Shown here piece by piece: positions 38,283-43,999 of a stretch of DNA of 64,000 nucleotides. Made by a program: the position numbers and the translations under genes. The notes beneath the pieces were generated by a model. The model made no database searches. It was not told the DNA's origin and saw nothing but the letters and a program-made list of their open reading frames with translations. Position 1 is the stretch's first letter. Each line of letters begins with the position of its first letter. The stretch is from Micropterix aruncella (Eukaryota > Arthropoda > Insecta > Lepidoptera > Micropterigidae): NCBI GenBank assembly GCA_944548615.1, contig OX155963.1, forward strand, positions 30,593,985-30,657,984, in the 5' to 3' direction.

Positions 38283-38603
38283 ACGGCGGCGGGCCGGCCG
38301 CGGCCGCCGGCCTGCGAGGCGGAGGCGCCGGCGGGGGCGGAGCAGCGGTCGCCGCGGCCGGCGGAGGCGCCGGGCCGGCGGCCGGCGGCGCTGCACTACG
38401 CGACGCTGGACCTGGAGGCGGGCGGCCCGCGGCCCGAGGCGGCGCCCGGCCCGCCGCCGCCTCCGTCGCCGGCGCCGTCGCCGTCGGCGCCGCGGCCGGC
38501 CTTCGCCTACGCCACCATCGACTTCCTGAGGAGCGAGGAGCTGCGGGCCGCCGAGCCGCCGCGGCCCGACGACCTGCGGCCGGACGACCCGCTGGCCGCC
38601 TAG
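12256..38603 (+). CDS. chico: Insulin receptor substrate (IRS/chico), seven coding exons, 980 codons
   Basis: A cytoplasmic docking protein that binds activated insulin receptor and recruits SH2 proteins, chiefly PI3-kinase p85. Exons: 12256-12607, 14448-14637, 18141-18266, 23934-24088, 35718-35891, 36582-36768, 36845-38603. Every donor/acceptor pair is GT-AG and phases match. Residues about 5-110 form a PH domain (GYLRKLKTMKRKYFVLK); about 118-224 form the PTB domain (HVWQVNVQKKGLG to GAGELWMHTEDPNIAKSMHA). A serine/arginine-rich linker follows. Tyrosine sites seen: Y382 YMEM, Y429 YVEM, Y619 YLEM and Y817 YAVM (PI3K type); Y795 YANV (Grb2/Drk type); Y913 YATLDL and Y950 YATIDF (SHP2/Corkscrew type). 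The start is the first ATG in the exon, just before the PH fold, as in the family. The length of 980 is typical for insect IRS. A linker exon could be missing between exons 4 and 5. Confidence 0.9.
13230..13410 (+). repeat. Retroposon 3'-end relic in IRS intron 1
   Basis: Words such as tgccaaatttcagctcagtc and gaagcgtttgggcgct are typical of the 3' untranslated ends of arthropod non-LTR retroposons. No coding part accompanies them. The rest of intron 1 (12608-14447) is A/T-rich with the SINE-like copy at 13580-13860 and nothing else recognisable. Confidence 0.35.
13580..13860 (-). repeat. Interspersed SINE-like repeat, copy 3 (inverse)
   Basis: Read on the minus strand, it contains caaccggctgtgataggtta, gatagctgtcttgccgcatg and gagcattcacctta. 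These correspond to 770-825 in copy 1. There is no coding frame. Confidence 0.55.
14448..14637 (+). CDS. chico: IRS coding exon 2: first half of the PTB domain
   Basis: The acceptor TTTTCAG ends at 14447 and the donor AG/gtgagt starts at 14638, entering with 2 bases to complete Gln and leaving with 2 bases of Arg. The peptide HVWQVNVQKKGLGASMTILG, then YHLCLTDKTVTLVKI and MEFSLASIRR, is the IRS-type PTB fold through the conserved SIRRCG strand, which is completed by the next exon. Confidence 0.9.
14730..14885. repeat. Near-palindromic foldback repeat in IRS intron 2
   Basis: The left arm (ttataaataagataaaaacg, gaatttgccgcaggaaattt, tgttgcaactgccgttgtcc) is matched by the inverse of the right arm (ttataaataagataaaacaa, atttaccgcatgaaatttgt, atgttgcaaccgccgttaat). 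Together they form an imperfect hairpin of about 70 bp per arm. The same words occur in the 3' part of the Penelope-like fragment at 9170-9286, so this looks like two element 3' ends joined tail to tail. Confidence 0.6.
15502..15760. mobile_element. TTAA MITE, family B copy 1
   Basis: Flanked by TTAA at 15502-15505 and 15757-15760. The ends are ttaacccttcaggcctcggc and, inverted, ttaacccctcaggccccgat. The interior is A/T-rich and non-coding. An inverted copy with the same ends lies at 25688-25957 in intron 4 of the same gene. The structure is that of a piggyBac-type non-autonomous element. Confidence 0.7.
15765..16018 (+). repeat. Tandem duplication of about 120-145 bp in IRS intron 2
   Basis: Both units begin catcctccataaaaataatc, continue tacctaa, ggcggttctaaaag, and end ttcagatgccact (about 15765-15873 and 15910-16018). 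The spacer contains the short repeat cacacggttttgtgtag twice. No coding frame. Confidence 0.6.
16220..16335. mobile_element. Short palindromic MITE related to the 39889 family
   Basis: gacatccttctagtgggtga, then atcagtacgac, is mirrored by gattcacccactacaaggat. The left words match the subterminal sequence of the larger palindromic MITE (gaagtgggtgaatcagtacg). This is probably a deletion derivative consisting of the two ends. Confidence 0.5.
16430..16640 (+). repeat. Dispersed repeat, copy 1
   Basis: The sequence from gtctactgatgaattttcag through ctagtacgccagcgccaggt to aaactcttgcacttttt recurs in the same orientation at 30327-30525. A short open frame across this copy is not conserved in the other, so it is not called as coding. 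Confidence 0.55.
17023..17895. mobile_element. Pogo/Tigger-type non-autonomous element with a nested retroposon tail
   Basis: The left end tacagtagaactccaactat, with ccgaatcaattgggaccgga, is mirrored by the right end cggagttcggataattggag then ttttactgta. The TA at each end is the expected target. The inverted ends and TA target are typical of pogo/Tigger elements. The middle is occupied by a retroposon-like insertion (17143-17500). No transposase is present. Confidence 0.7.
17143..17500 (+). repeat. Retroposon 3' tail, internally duplicated
   Basis: Starts with agctgcgcccagcggtttca and cccgcgtggtg, and ends with tttcgcgtttataatattag then taggat. These are widely seen ends of arthropod non-LTR-derived repeats. 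The last 130 bp or so (tatgtgttattctgatgtgt to taggat) occur twice in tandem with few differences, suggesting recent duplication. It lies inside the pogo-like element. Confidence 0.6.
18141..18266 (+). CDS. chico: IRS coding exon 3: second half of the PTB domain
   Basis: The acceptor TTCTAATTAG ends at 18140 and the donor CA/gtaagg starts at 18267. The first base completes Arg, giving RRCGDSECFFYMELGRSAV, then GELWMHTEDPNIAKSMHATI. This is the phosphotyrosine-pocket strand and C-terminal helix of an IRS PTB domain, among the best conserved parts of the family. Confidence 0.9.
18300..18945. mobile_element. Element with long GAGAC-rich inverted ends in IRS intron 3
   Basis: gggccgcgacagaggcagga, gaccggagacacagaccaga at 18318-18357 is mirrored at 18870-18935 by the inverse of tctccggtctatgtcttcgg and tctcctgtctctgtcgcggc. 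The interior has further GAGAC-type subterminal repeats and no coding frame. It is a non-autonomous DNA transposon of undetermined superfamily. It starts about 35 bp after the donor of IRS exon 3. Confidence 0.55.
21361..21565 (+). repeat. Interspersed SINE-like repeat, copy 2
   Basis: Contains acaaacggagctgctatgga, ggtgagcagtggattccgga and ctaacgaccggctgtgg, as in copy 1 at 665-780. It is truncated relative to that copy. Confidence 0.6.
21598..23252 (+). mobile_element. PIF/Harbinger-type transposon, decayed
   Basis: Terminal inverted repeats: agcggccgccacacgtagag then ttcggactgcg at the left, mirrored by cgcggtccgaactttacgtg then tggcggccgct at the right. An AAT triplet flanks both ends, compatible with the 3-bp duplication of this superfamily. 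At about 22640-22820 the frames read KEYKRRYGHLPML, then after a shift LRMESDYFDCLLGMVRHKIT. This resembles the N-terminal part of HARBI1-like transposases (LRMxxxxFxxLLxxVxxKITxxDT). Stops and shifts make it inactive. Confidence 0.5.
23775..23834 (-). tRNA. tRNA-like fragment (pseudo-tRNA or SINE head)
   Basis: On the minus strand the sequence reads ggtagtgtagtggttagatc then gtctgatcttac, close to the A-box half of Asp/Glu/His-type tRNAs (TAGTGTAGTGGTTA), followed by a poor B-box-like ggattctta. A complete cloverleaf cannot be drawn, so it is a degenerate tRNA or the head of a tRNA-derived SINE, not a functional gene. Confidence 0.4.
23934..24088 (+). CDS. chico: IRS coding exon 4: linker after the PTB domain
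   Basis: The acceptor TTTTTTAG ends at 23933 and the donor G/gtgagt starts at 24089. The peptide begins HAMSSLSG and contains RTRSSSANEASKPLSVLTRR. The same layout (AM, then R/S-rich, then SKPISVxxRR) follows the PTB domain in vertebrate IRS1. The RxRSxS motifs are plausible kinase and 14-3-3 sites. Confidence 0.85.
25112..25490 (-). repeat. Dispersed repeat, inverse copy of 3660-4085
   Basis: Reverse complement of the earlier copy, with shared landmarks agtacattttggcaaccctt, caatttatttggtcatctat, aataacattgataatgaatg and ggttttaata-type flanks. No coding frame. Confidence 0.55.
25688..25957. mobile_element. TTAA MITE, family B copy 2 (inverse)
   Basis: TTAA at both ends; starts ttaacccctcaagccccgat and tggccgatatcggcc, ends gctgaggggccgaggcctga agggttaa. 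Inverted relative to 15502-15760, with a closely similar interior. Confidence 0.7.
26290..28330 (-). mobile_element. Non-LTR retrotransposon of the I/R1 group: RT, RNase H and zinc-knuckle tail
   Basis: Reading on the minus strand from 28330: RGCPQGGVLSPLVW (RT motif before the palm), GYADDLVVIV with the catalytic Asp pair at 27874-27885, then an RNase H domain (27150-26730) with WYTDGSKSG, AEVYAI, HSDSKAAL and WVPGHAGIEGNEKAD. The tail has CMFCQETEETPEHLMCECGP, a CCHC-like knuckle, and stops near 26300. The RNase H domain after the RT places it in the I/R1/LOA/jockey assemblage. Several stops and frameshifts and the lack of ORF1 and endonuclease show a 5'-truncated dead copy. It lies antisense in IRS intron 4. 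Confidence 0.8.
28640..29110 (-). mobile_element. CR1-like non-LTR fragment, copy A
   Basis: On the minus strand, PIGFKKLEYSERLRILQLPT then IKDHRIRGS is followed by a degraded part containing LTKLFHSHETLPSQQDWTNG-like residues in shifted frame. The layout matches the ORF2 end of the copy at 51637-52100. Confidence 0.55.
29810..30180 (-). mobile_element. CR1-like non-LTR fragment, copy B (3' end)
   Basis: The minus-strand frame reads QRRQRGDLIETYAILTNDYD, nearly identical in pattern to QRRQRGDLIETYKILTHYYD at 51835-51895. The 3' untranslated part (29820-29900) matches 52380-52450. The tail is a run of ATT/AAT repeats at about 29800-29825. Confidence 0.7.
30327..30525 (+). repeat. Dispersed repeat, copy 2
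   Basis: Same family and orientation as 16430-16640: tctactgatgaattttcagc, agtacgccagcgccaggtgt, aaactcttgcacttttt. Confidence 0.55.
30751..31680 (-). mobile_element. Tc1-like transposon, decayed internal deletion copy with both ends
   Basis: Left end cagtaccgtgcgaattattt ggaac and right end gttccaattaatacgcatgg tactg form inverted repeats, and each is bordered by TA. On the minus strand the frame from 31444 reads MNITPKRERIITLAEHSSMN, a helix-turn-helix start, then SRIINHKKR. Later come STVRRRLLESGRIARKPIKK and LFSNETHFVVQG, where Asn stands in the place of the usual Asp of the first catalytic motif (FSDE). The region for the other two catalytic residues is missing, and 930 bp is well below a full Tc1 length. 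Confidence 0.75.
32300..32620. other. GC-rich island in IRS intron 4
   Basis: An isolated 300-bp GC-rich block inside A/T-rich intron sequence, open in several frames. A possible IRS exon within it (32406-32519) is discussed as a finding. It could equally be a fragment of a repeat. Confidence 0.35.
32700..34550. other. Intron 4 stretch with no recognised feature
   Basis: A/T-rich sequence with short frames only. I see no motif, inverted end or splice-framed exon I would defend. Confidence 0.5.
34560..35240 (+). mobile_element. Jockey-type retrotransposon remnant
   Basis: Plus-strand pieces in shifting frames: LGMHSDRRLTRKEFIKH near 34915-34965, then SLESKLLVYKMILKLAWTYS near 35050-35110, then a NNVLRSIYKHHLEGG-like segment near 35170. 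These match the order in jockey-clade ORF2 after the palm (LGVxLDxRLTWxxHI, LSxxNKLxLYKxxLKPxWTYG). It is heavily mutated. Confidence 0.6.
35718..35891 (+). CDS. chico: IRS coding exon 5: RERCDSLPSR linker exon
   Basis: The acceptor TGATTTAG ends at 35717 and the donor G/gtaagt starts at 35892, phase 1 in and out. VRERCDSLPSR is a serine motif typical of insect IRS proteins after the PTB domain. It is followed by a proline-, serine- and methionine-rich segment ending HHPFDG. The exon lies 11.6 kb after exon 4, so an exon between them could have been missed. Confidence 0.8.
36020..36490 (-). mobile_element. Gypsy-type retrotransposon fragment (RT end to RNase H) in IRS intron 5
   Basis: On the minus strand: GYVVDSHGLYTDPEKVK, a stop, then ILDYPTP, SFLGMAGWYRRIIRKFS, PLSPLTSTRKGAPAF, AFQKLKSALISRPILACPDY and PFALHCDSLLYSLGGVLTQ. 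This is the RT-RNase H connection of Gypsy polyproteins (FLGxxxYYRRFI, PLTxLLKK, AFxxLKxxL, DASxxGxGAVL). Ser replaces the usual catalytic Ala/Asp context (CDSLLYS), and a stop is present, so it is not functional. It fills most of the short intron between IRS exons 5 and 6. Confidence 0.75.
36582..36768 (+). CDS. chico: IRS coding exon 6: serine-rich segment with the first YMEM site
   Basis: The acceptor CGAGCAG ends at 36581 and the donor AT/gtgagt starts at 36769. The frame encodes STESIGSSASADEVDCS, an acidic stretch, then SAYMEMSAP. YMEM (Y382) is a PI3-kinase p85 SH2 consensus. The exon is GC-rich and separated from exon 7 by an intron of only 76 bp. Confidence 0.85.
36845..38603 (+). 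CDS. chico: IRS coding exon 7: C-terminal tail with SH2-docking tyrosines
   Basis: 585 codons from the acceptor TTGCAG (ending 36844) to TAG at 38601-38603. It is very GC-rich and low in complexity (Ala, Arg, Pro, Ser), as expected for a disordered docking tail. YVEM, YLEM and YAVM are PI3K-type sites, YANV is Grb2-type, and YATLDL and YATIDF lie 37 residues apart near the end, matching the position of the paired SHP2 sites (YIDLDL, YASISF) in human IRS1. The alanine and glycine runs at 38140-38480 may vary in length between individuals. Long frames in other phases here are composition artefacts. Confidence 0.9.
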
Positions 38604-39888
38604 CCGGAAGCTCCCCGCTCGCGCCGCCTTCTCCGCCCGAAACCTCCTCTCGCGACGAAATCTCTTTTTAAAATTCGTTTCCGACGCGCTTGAGGCGGCT
38701 CGACCGGACTCGCACGCGTCGCCGTGTAGAAATATAGCGACCGTTTTCCGTTCGAATCGTTCTAAGCGTCGAGACGTAACGTTTAAGGTCGGTTTCCCGA
38801 CGTTGAAAAAAATTAGGACCGAAATCCGCACCCGCTGGGGTAAAGCCGGCCGCCCGCCGACCGATAGATTGCCGTTTTCCGATTGAGCGCGATCGCATGC
38901 GGAAGTTGAGATGCGGTTTTTGTTCCTCTCTTTGCATTTGACCTTATTTTGGGACTAGTCATTTGTTGATTTATCGTTTCGACTGGTTTTATCCTCTTTT
39001 CTGTTTTTTAATTGTCAGTTTCCGTTGTGGCATTTGATATTTTATTTTAAAGATTTTGATGTCATTTTTTTTTTAGTAATTTTAATTAATGTCTTCCATA
39101 AATTCGCATTGCGTCTTCTGCGTTCCGCCGGATTGTTCGTTTCGCTTCGGAAAACCCGATTCTATTTTTTAGTTAATGGGTATGAAAACGTTAATAATTG
39201 TAAAAAAAATACCGCAGTAATTAGTCGTAGAAAAACTGTTCCTAGCGTTTACAAAGTCATTAGATAAATAGCACGGAATAATCCGCAGTATTCATCGCCA
39301 ATGCGTAAAGGCCCGATTTCTTTGCGACCGATGTATACTTATATATTATTATCGAAACCATGCTTAGAATTAAAAAAACTAGACAACTCGGTTTCACGAA
39401 GAAATCGGACCTCGATCCGCATATTGAAACCACTGCCGTTAATTATGAAAACAAAGTGTTAACACTGCCTTCTGTAATATTATATATTATTATGTATATT
39501 GTAAGATATCACACCGCAGAAAACTCTTACCTCTAATTATTCCGTTCATATACTGACCGTAAAGGTTGTTTTTTCACCTTGATAGTTACGTTAGGGGGTA
39601 AAATAGCTAAATTTACAATTGAATTTAGTAGTCAGATCGATCTTTGTTAATTTAAATTATGTTAGGAGCGTAATTTTAACGAGAATATATAAGGCAGTAG
39701 CTCATATGCTTCGATCATATACTGGCCTGTTTTACACAGATATGCCAATTTCAATAAATATTATCCCATTTTTTTTATTACCTAAGTCAAGAATCTGTCA
39801 AGCTCTCATATGGAGACTATCTATTTTGCCTAATGAAATGTTCAAGATTTTGCAGCTTTGGAGAAGACATACATACGTGAAATAATTT

Positions 39889-40262
39889 ACAGGTGAGTTT
39901 AAATTTACCGGCACCCTTGAAGTGGGTAAATCAGTACGACCAAATAAACAAGTTTTGGTGAATATATATTTCGTGACGTATATTTTGAATATTCTAAAAA
40001 CTTACATAAAAAAAAAAACAATCAAAAGCGTTGAACGCGCTGTACCATCTAGCGGCAGATAAAATATTGCAAATATTGTTTATCCGCGAATATTTTACCT
40101 AACGCTAGATAGCGCAGCACGCTCAAGCTTTTCAAACATTTTCCATAAACATTAAATTTTCAAGAAAAAAGGTTTTTTTTTTTATTATTCATATCAAAAG
40201 TTGTTTATTTGCGCTTACTGATTCGGTTCCTTTAAGGGTGCCAGAATTTAAACTTCACCCTG
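39889..40262. mobile_element. Full-length palindromic MITE
   Basis: Left end aggtgagtttaaatttaccg, gcacccttgaagtgggtaaa and right end (inverted) agggtgaagtttaaattctg, gcacccttaaag are paired, and subterminal aaataaacaagttttgg also repeats inversely. The centre is a second inverted repeat: gaacgcgctgtaccatctag / ctagatagcgcagcacgctc around aaaatattgcaaatattg. Partial relatives occur at 1908, 16220, 19348 and 43550. It lies in the IRS 3' flank. Confidence 0.7.
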
Positions 40263-40274
40263 TGGGAGTCTCTT

Positions 40275-41062
40275 CTCTTAGGGGTCGTCCATTAATAACG
40301 TGATGTATTTTAGCAACTTTTTAACCCCCCTCCCCCTGGTGAAACGTGGGAAGGTTTAAGCCTACCCTCCCGCACTCTCTACCTAAAATCACTTGTATTT
40401 TTTTGGTATAAAGTATTTTTAAAATTTTGACAATAAATCTTTAAATACAGGTATAATCTAATTTAATCCTGGATAATTAAGCACCATAATAAAAATGTCC
40501 AGACAGACTTTAAAGTTGCCGTCTCTTTCTAACTGGCATAAAAAAAAATAAGTAAAGCTGGAATCATTTGAAAAATATATAATTGTACTGGTAGATGAAC
40601 ATATTTAACGGAGATTGCCCTCGGATCGCGGATTAGCAAGACTTTCTTCAACACTAACAAGTGGATAAGCATTTTGCAACTCGGCTGTTGGCACGGTGTT
40701 TGTTGAAGATCAAAGTCAGGCATCAAGCCACTTCGCGTCATCATTTTCGTTGCATTGTTTTAAGGCAAAACGTATGTGGCAACGATTTACGCACGTACTC
40801 GGCGCCAAAATCACAGACTTACTGACACTGGCAAGCCGAGCCGGGCTGTTGTCGCGGCGAGTGGAGAAATCATTTCCTGGCAACGGCGAGTCTTGGTTAT
40901 GCGCCGTTTTTCGGTTTAGAAATCGCGCATTCAACAATAAAATAAATACTCGTGATATCTCACTACACCCCCCCCCTCCTCCCTTGTGATATTTCGTGAT
41001 TTTTTTCCGAACCACCCCTCCCCTTTTAGACCCTCTCGTGAATAATGGACGATCCCTTAATG
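40275..41062. mobile_element. Element with inverted ends (GGTCGTCCATTA family)
   Basis: Left aggggtcgtccattaataac gtg is mirrored by cgtgaataatggacgatccc t at the right (41037-41058), followed by C-rich subterminal tracts on both sides (aacccccctccccctgg; ccacccctccccttttagac). No transposase frame is evident in the 785 bp, so it is probably non-autonomous. Confidence 0.55.
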
Positions 41063-43540
41063 GAAATTCTGACACCAATGTTTACCGAATTTATTAAAAT
41101 TACTATTAACATAGACCCGTAAAATGTGAAAAATGTTGATGGCAGGGTAACCTATCGCAGGAATTGTATATTAGACAAGCTGGCAACCATGTCCCTGTGC
41201 TTTTTCCAATCAAATATGCGTATCTATACACGAGGAATAAGCAAGTATATGATCGAAGCTCCTTTGTAAATCTGTATGAAAATGAAGGCCACAAGAGCGT
41301 CCTAGTCACATAACTGCACTACAGTTTCCCAACCGCTGCCGTTACTTTAAGTTACCACTTAATGGTTTGTATCCTCTATTGCAATAGATTGGGTTACGTT
41401 TTCCTAACCGCCCTAGGCTTATTATGTCAAAAGTATACTAGAGTGTATATAGCTTTATTTCGCCAGCGGATCATGTTCCAATATATACTAGCCATATATA
41501 GCGCCGATTAAGGCAATCGCTTATGATAAATCTAGACTTAAGAGAATGTTAATAATACCTACTCCAGTCTTAACAAGAGCAAAAATACATTTTATTTCTG
41601 TTGATATTAAATAAAAAGTACTGATATTATTTGATATACATAGTCGAAGGTATACAGCGAAAAGTATTTTTTTAGTTTTCAAAGATAATTTCAAAATGTG
41701 ACAAAATATATATGAAAATAAAACCAAAAAGACTGCACTAGAATAAGTGGAATAGCGTTTAGGTCGTTTAGCACACCTAGCTACGTAATTATATATAAAA
41801 GAAACAGTAAATTTGTTCTTAGTGCAGTTTGCTAGACAGAAAACAGCCTTAAATTAATCAAAGAATGGTTAGTGAATGTTTAATGCCATATTTCAACCTA
41901 TTTTTATATCTGAGACAGATTTATTTTTTGGTCGTAATTAAGACAGTCAACGCTGATTCTCTTGAGAAACACATTTTTGCCAGATTTCAAATGTGCCTTT
42001 TTAAAAATACGACTGCAAAAGAATCGGTTTTTGTAGACACCTCATTTCACTTCCTAAACACAGAAAATAAATCGGGAAACTGAATAGTGCCATGATTTTT
42101 TACAGATTATAATAATATTAAAACTATGTATTATTAGGAATATTTTTGGTGTTATCATTATTGTTTTGTTTTGTTTTGTTTTAAAAAGGCAGAAACAGTG
42201 TCACAACTATTGTAAATATATTGTTGATCGTTTAGGCGGAATTTTTATATTAGTTTATATGAAGTTAATGACTCTGAGAGAATTCGGTCTTGTAAATAAC
42301 TCAACAAGTAGACAACGAAAATTTTTTTCCCCTATTTAGGATTATTCTCGCTTAGGATGTTTTCAGTTGTGAAACAACGACACTAAAACACCAAAAATTT
42401 AAGAGCGTGTCATTGTTGAGTATCGTAAGGTATAAGTAAGTGTAATCAGAAATATATCCCGCTTTGCGATTATCAATTCTATTGATTGGATAGTAAACAA
42501 TTAAGAGTAAGATAAGTGTGGAATCTGTGGAATGTTTATGGTTGCCAGAATGTTTTCCTAATATAGGCTTTATTACCACATGAAAAAATAGGGATCTTTA
42601 GTTAGACTATTGATAGGGACAGAATTTTATGAAATTGTTTTAAGCTTTACATTTAGGAAATGTTTTGAGTGATAGGTGCTCAACACGTTTCCTAATAGAC
42701 TTCCTCCCTTGGTTTTCGGTGATTTTGAGTTGCTTAAAATCAACACAAAAAAAATGTTACGTACTATCCTCACTACATTAGATATTTAATTAATATTCAC
42801 TCTGATTTAAGGTACCTACCAATCGACGTAACTACTGTTATTGCGCTAACAGCCTCATCTTCCAAAATCACTTAAAATTGTGTTGACATCAAAAGGAAAA
42901 AAAACTTAAAAGATAGGATTAGCTTTTTTACACCATAGACATGTGTTTTGCTAGTTTTTATCGTGCTTAGAATCATTAAAAATCCCAAGTTTAAATTTTC
43001 AAAAATTATACAATGATAAGTTATTACATTATACAAAGAGAAAATACATTAGAGCATTAGGAAAGGGGCTAGTGTGAAATGTCAATTTATACACTGGTTA
43101 TTTGCTATTATTCTATGTAATTATCTTTTTACATTATTGATACCTTCATATTTCAAATATATATTATACATATAAATCATTCAGTAGTTTTATTTTCGTT
43201 CATTAATGGACACATCATTTGACAAGCCAGTGAGAACCGACCGGACGTAGAAGGCATAATGGAAAACATTTAAAAGTATGAAGACAGTAAAGAGAAATAA
43301 TATTTGGAGGTGTTGGTGTTACCACTGTGAAGATGATTGGGATCCCCTCTACCGTGACTGTGGTCCCTTGTAGAGATGTACACCGCTCGCGGTGCGACGG
43401 CGGAAGAGTAAAACGCATTGTTTCCTTCGGTTGATGATTCAATTGGTACTGTCGAGCCGGCTTGATGTTTACAGCGATGTTCCTTCGTACAAGTGATTTG
43501 ACAAATAGATAGTTTTTTTTAAATAAAAAGGGTGCACATT
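41063..43540. other. Intergenic A/T-rich stretch, no gene seen
   Basis: Short frames only, without splice-consistent or family-like content. It contains a pure TTTTG microsatellite at about 42161-42184. Confidence 0.5.
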
Positions 43541-43654
43541 TTTTTAAAAAATAAAGGTAGGTAGGTACCCATTTCAAGGATGCCGGTAAATACTGGCACC
43601 CTTGAAGTAGGTAAATCTCATAGAGACATACAAAATACTGAGGCAACACTACGA

Positions 43655-43945
43655 CTGCCCAGAGTTGAAAAGCATGTTTGTGTTCAATTCAAACGTTGCA
43701 AGCTTTTCAACTGAAGCAAGAAAGCACTTCCTGACAAACAGAATCGTGAACAGCTGGAATAAACTGCCCGAGGAAGTTATCGAAGTACCAACCATAAACG
43801 CACTCAAAAATAGGCTTGATATCTATAAAATGATATATAAAAGAAAAAAAAAGGAAACAGCAACACCAGTGAATTTCATAGATATGAACACATCAGCGTT
43901 AAGCTGCTAGTTCATCAACAAATAATAATAATAATAATAAATCAG
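43655..43945 (+). mobile_element. CR1-like non-LTR fragment, copy C (3' end)
   Basis: The frame reads FSTEARKHFLTNRIVNSWNK, LPEEVIEVPTINALKNRLDI, then a stop near 43908 and an (ATA)n/(AAT)n tail at about 43921-43942. NRxVxxWNxLPxEVIxxxxxNxFKxRLD is the conserved C-terminus of CR1/jockey ORF2. Confidence 0.7.
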
Positions 43946-43999
43946 TCCAAGCTAACAAACCACTTTTATGAAAATTGGGTAAATAAATTGGATTTGTTG

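Noticed and set aside
36552..38831. A 759-codon antisense open frame over the last IRS exons
   Set aside because: It is rich in Arg/Gly/Ala runs, has no domain or splice context, and lies opposite exons with clear IRS tyrosine motifs. High GC removes stop codons on both strands.
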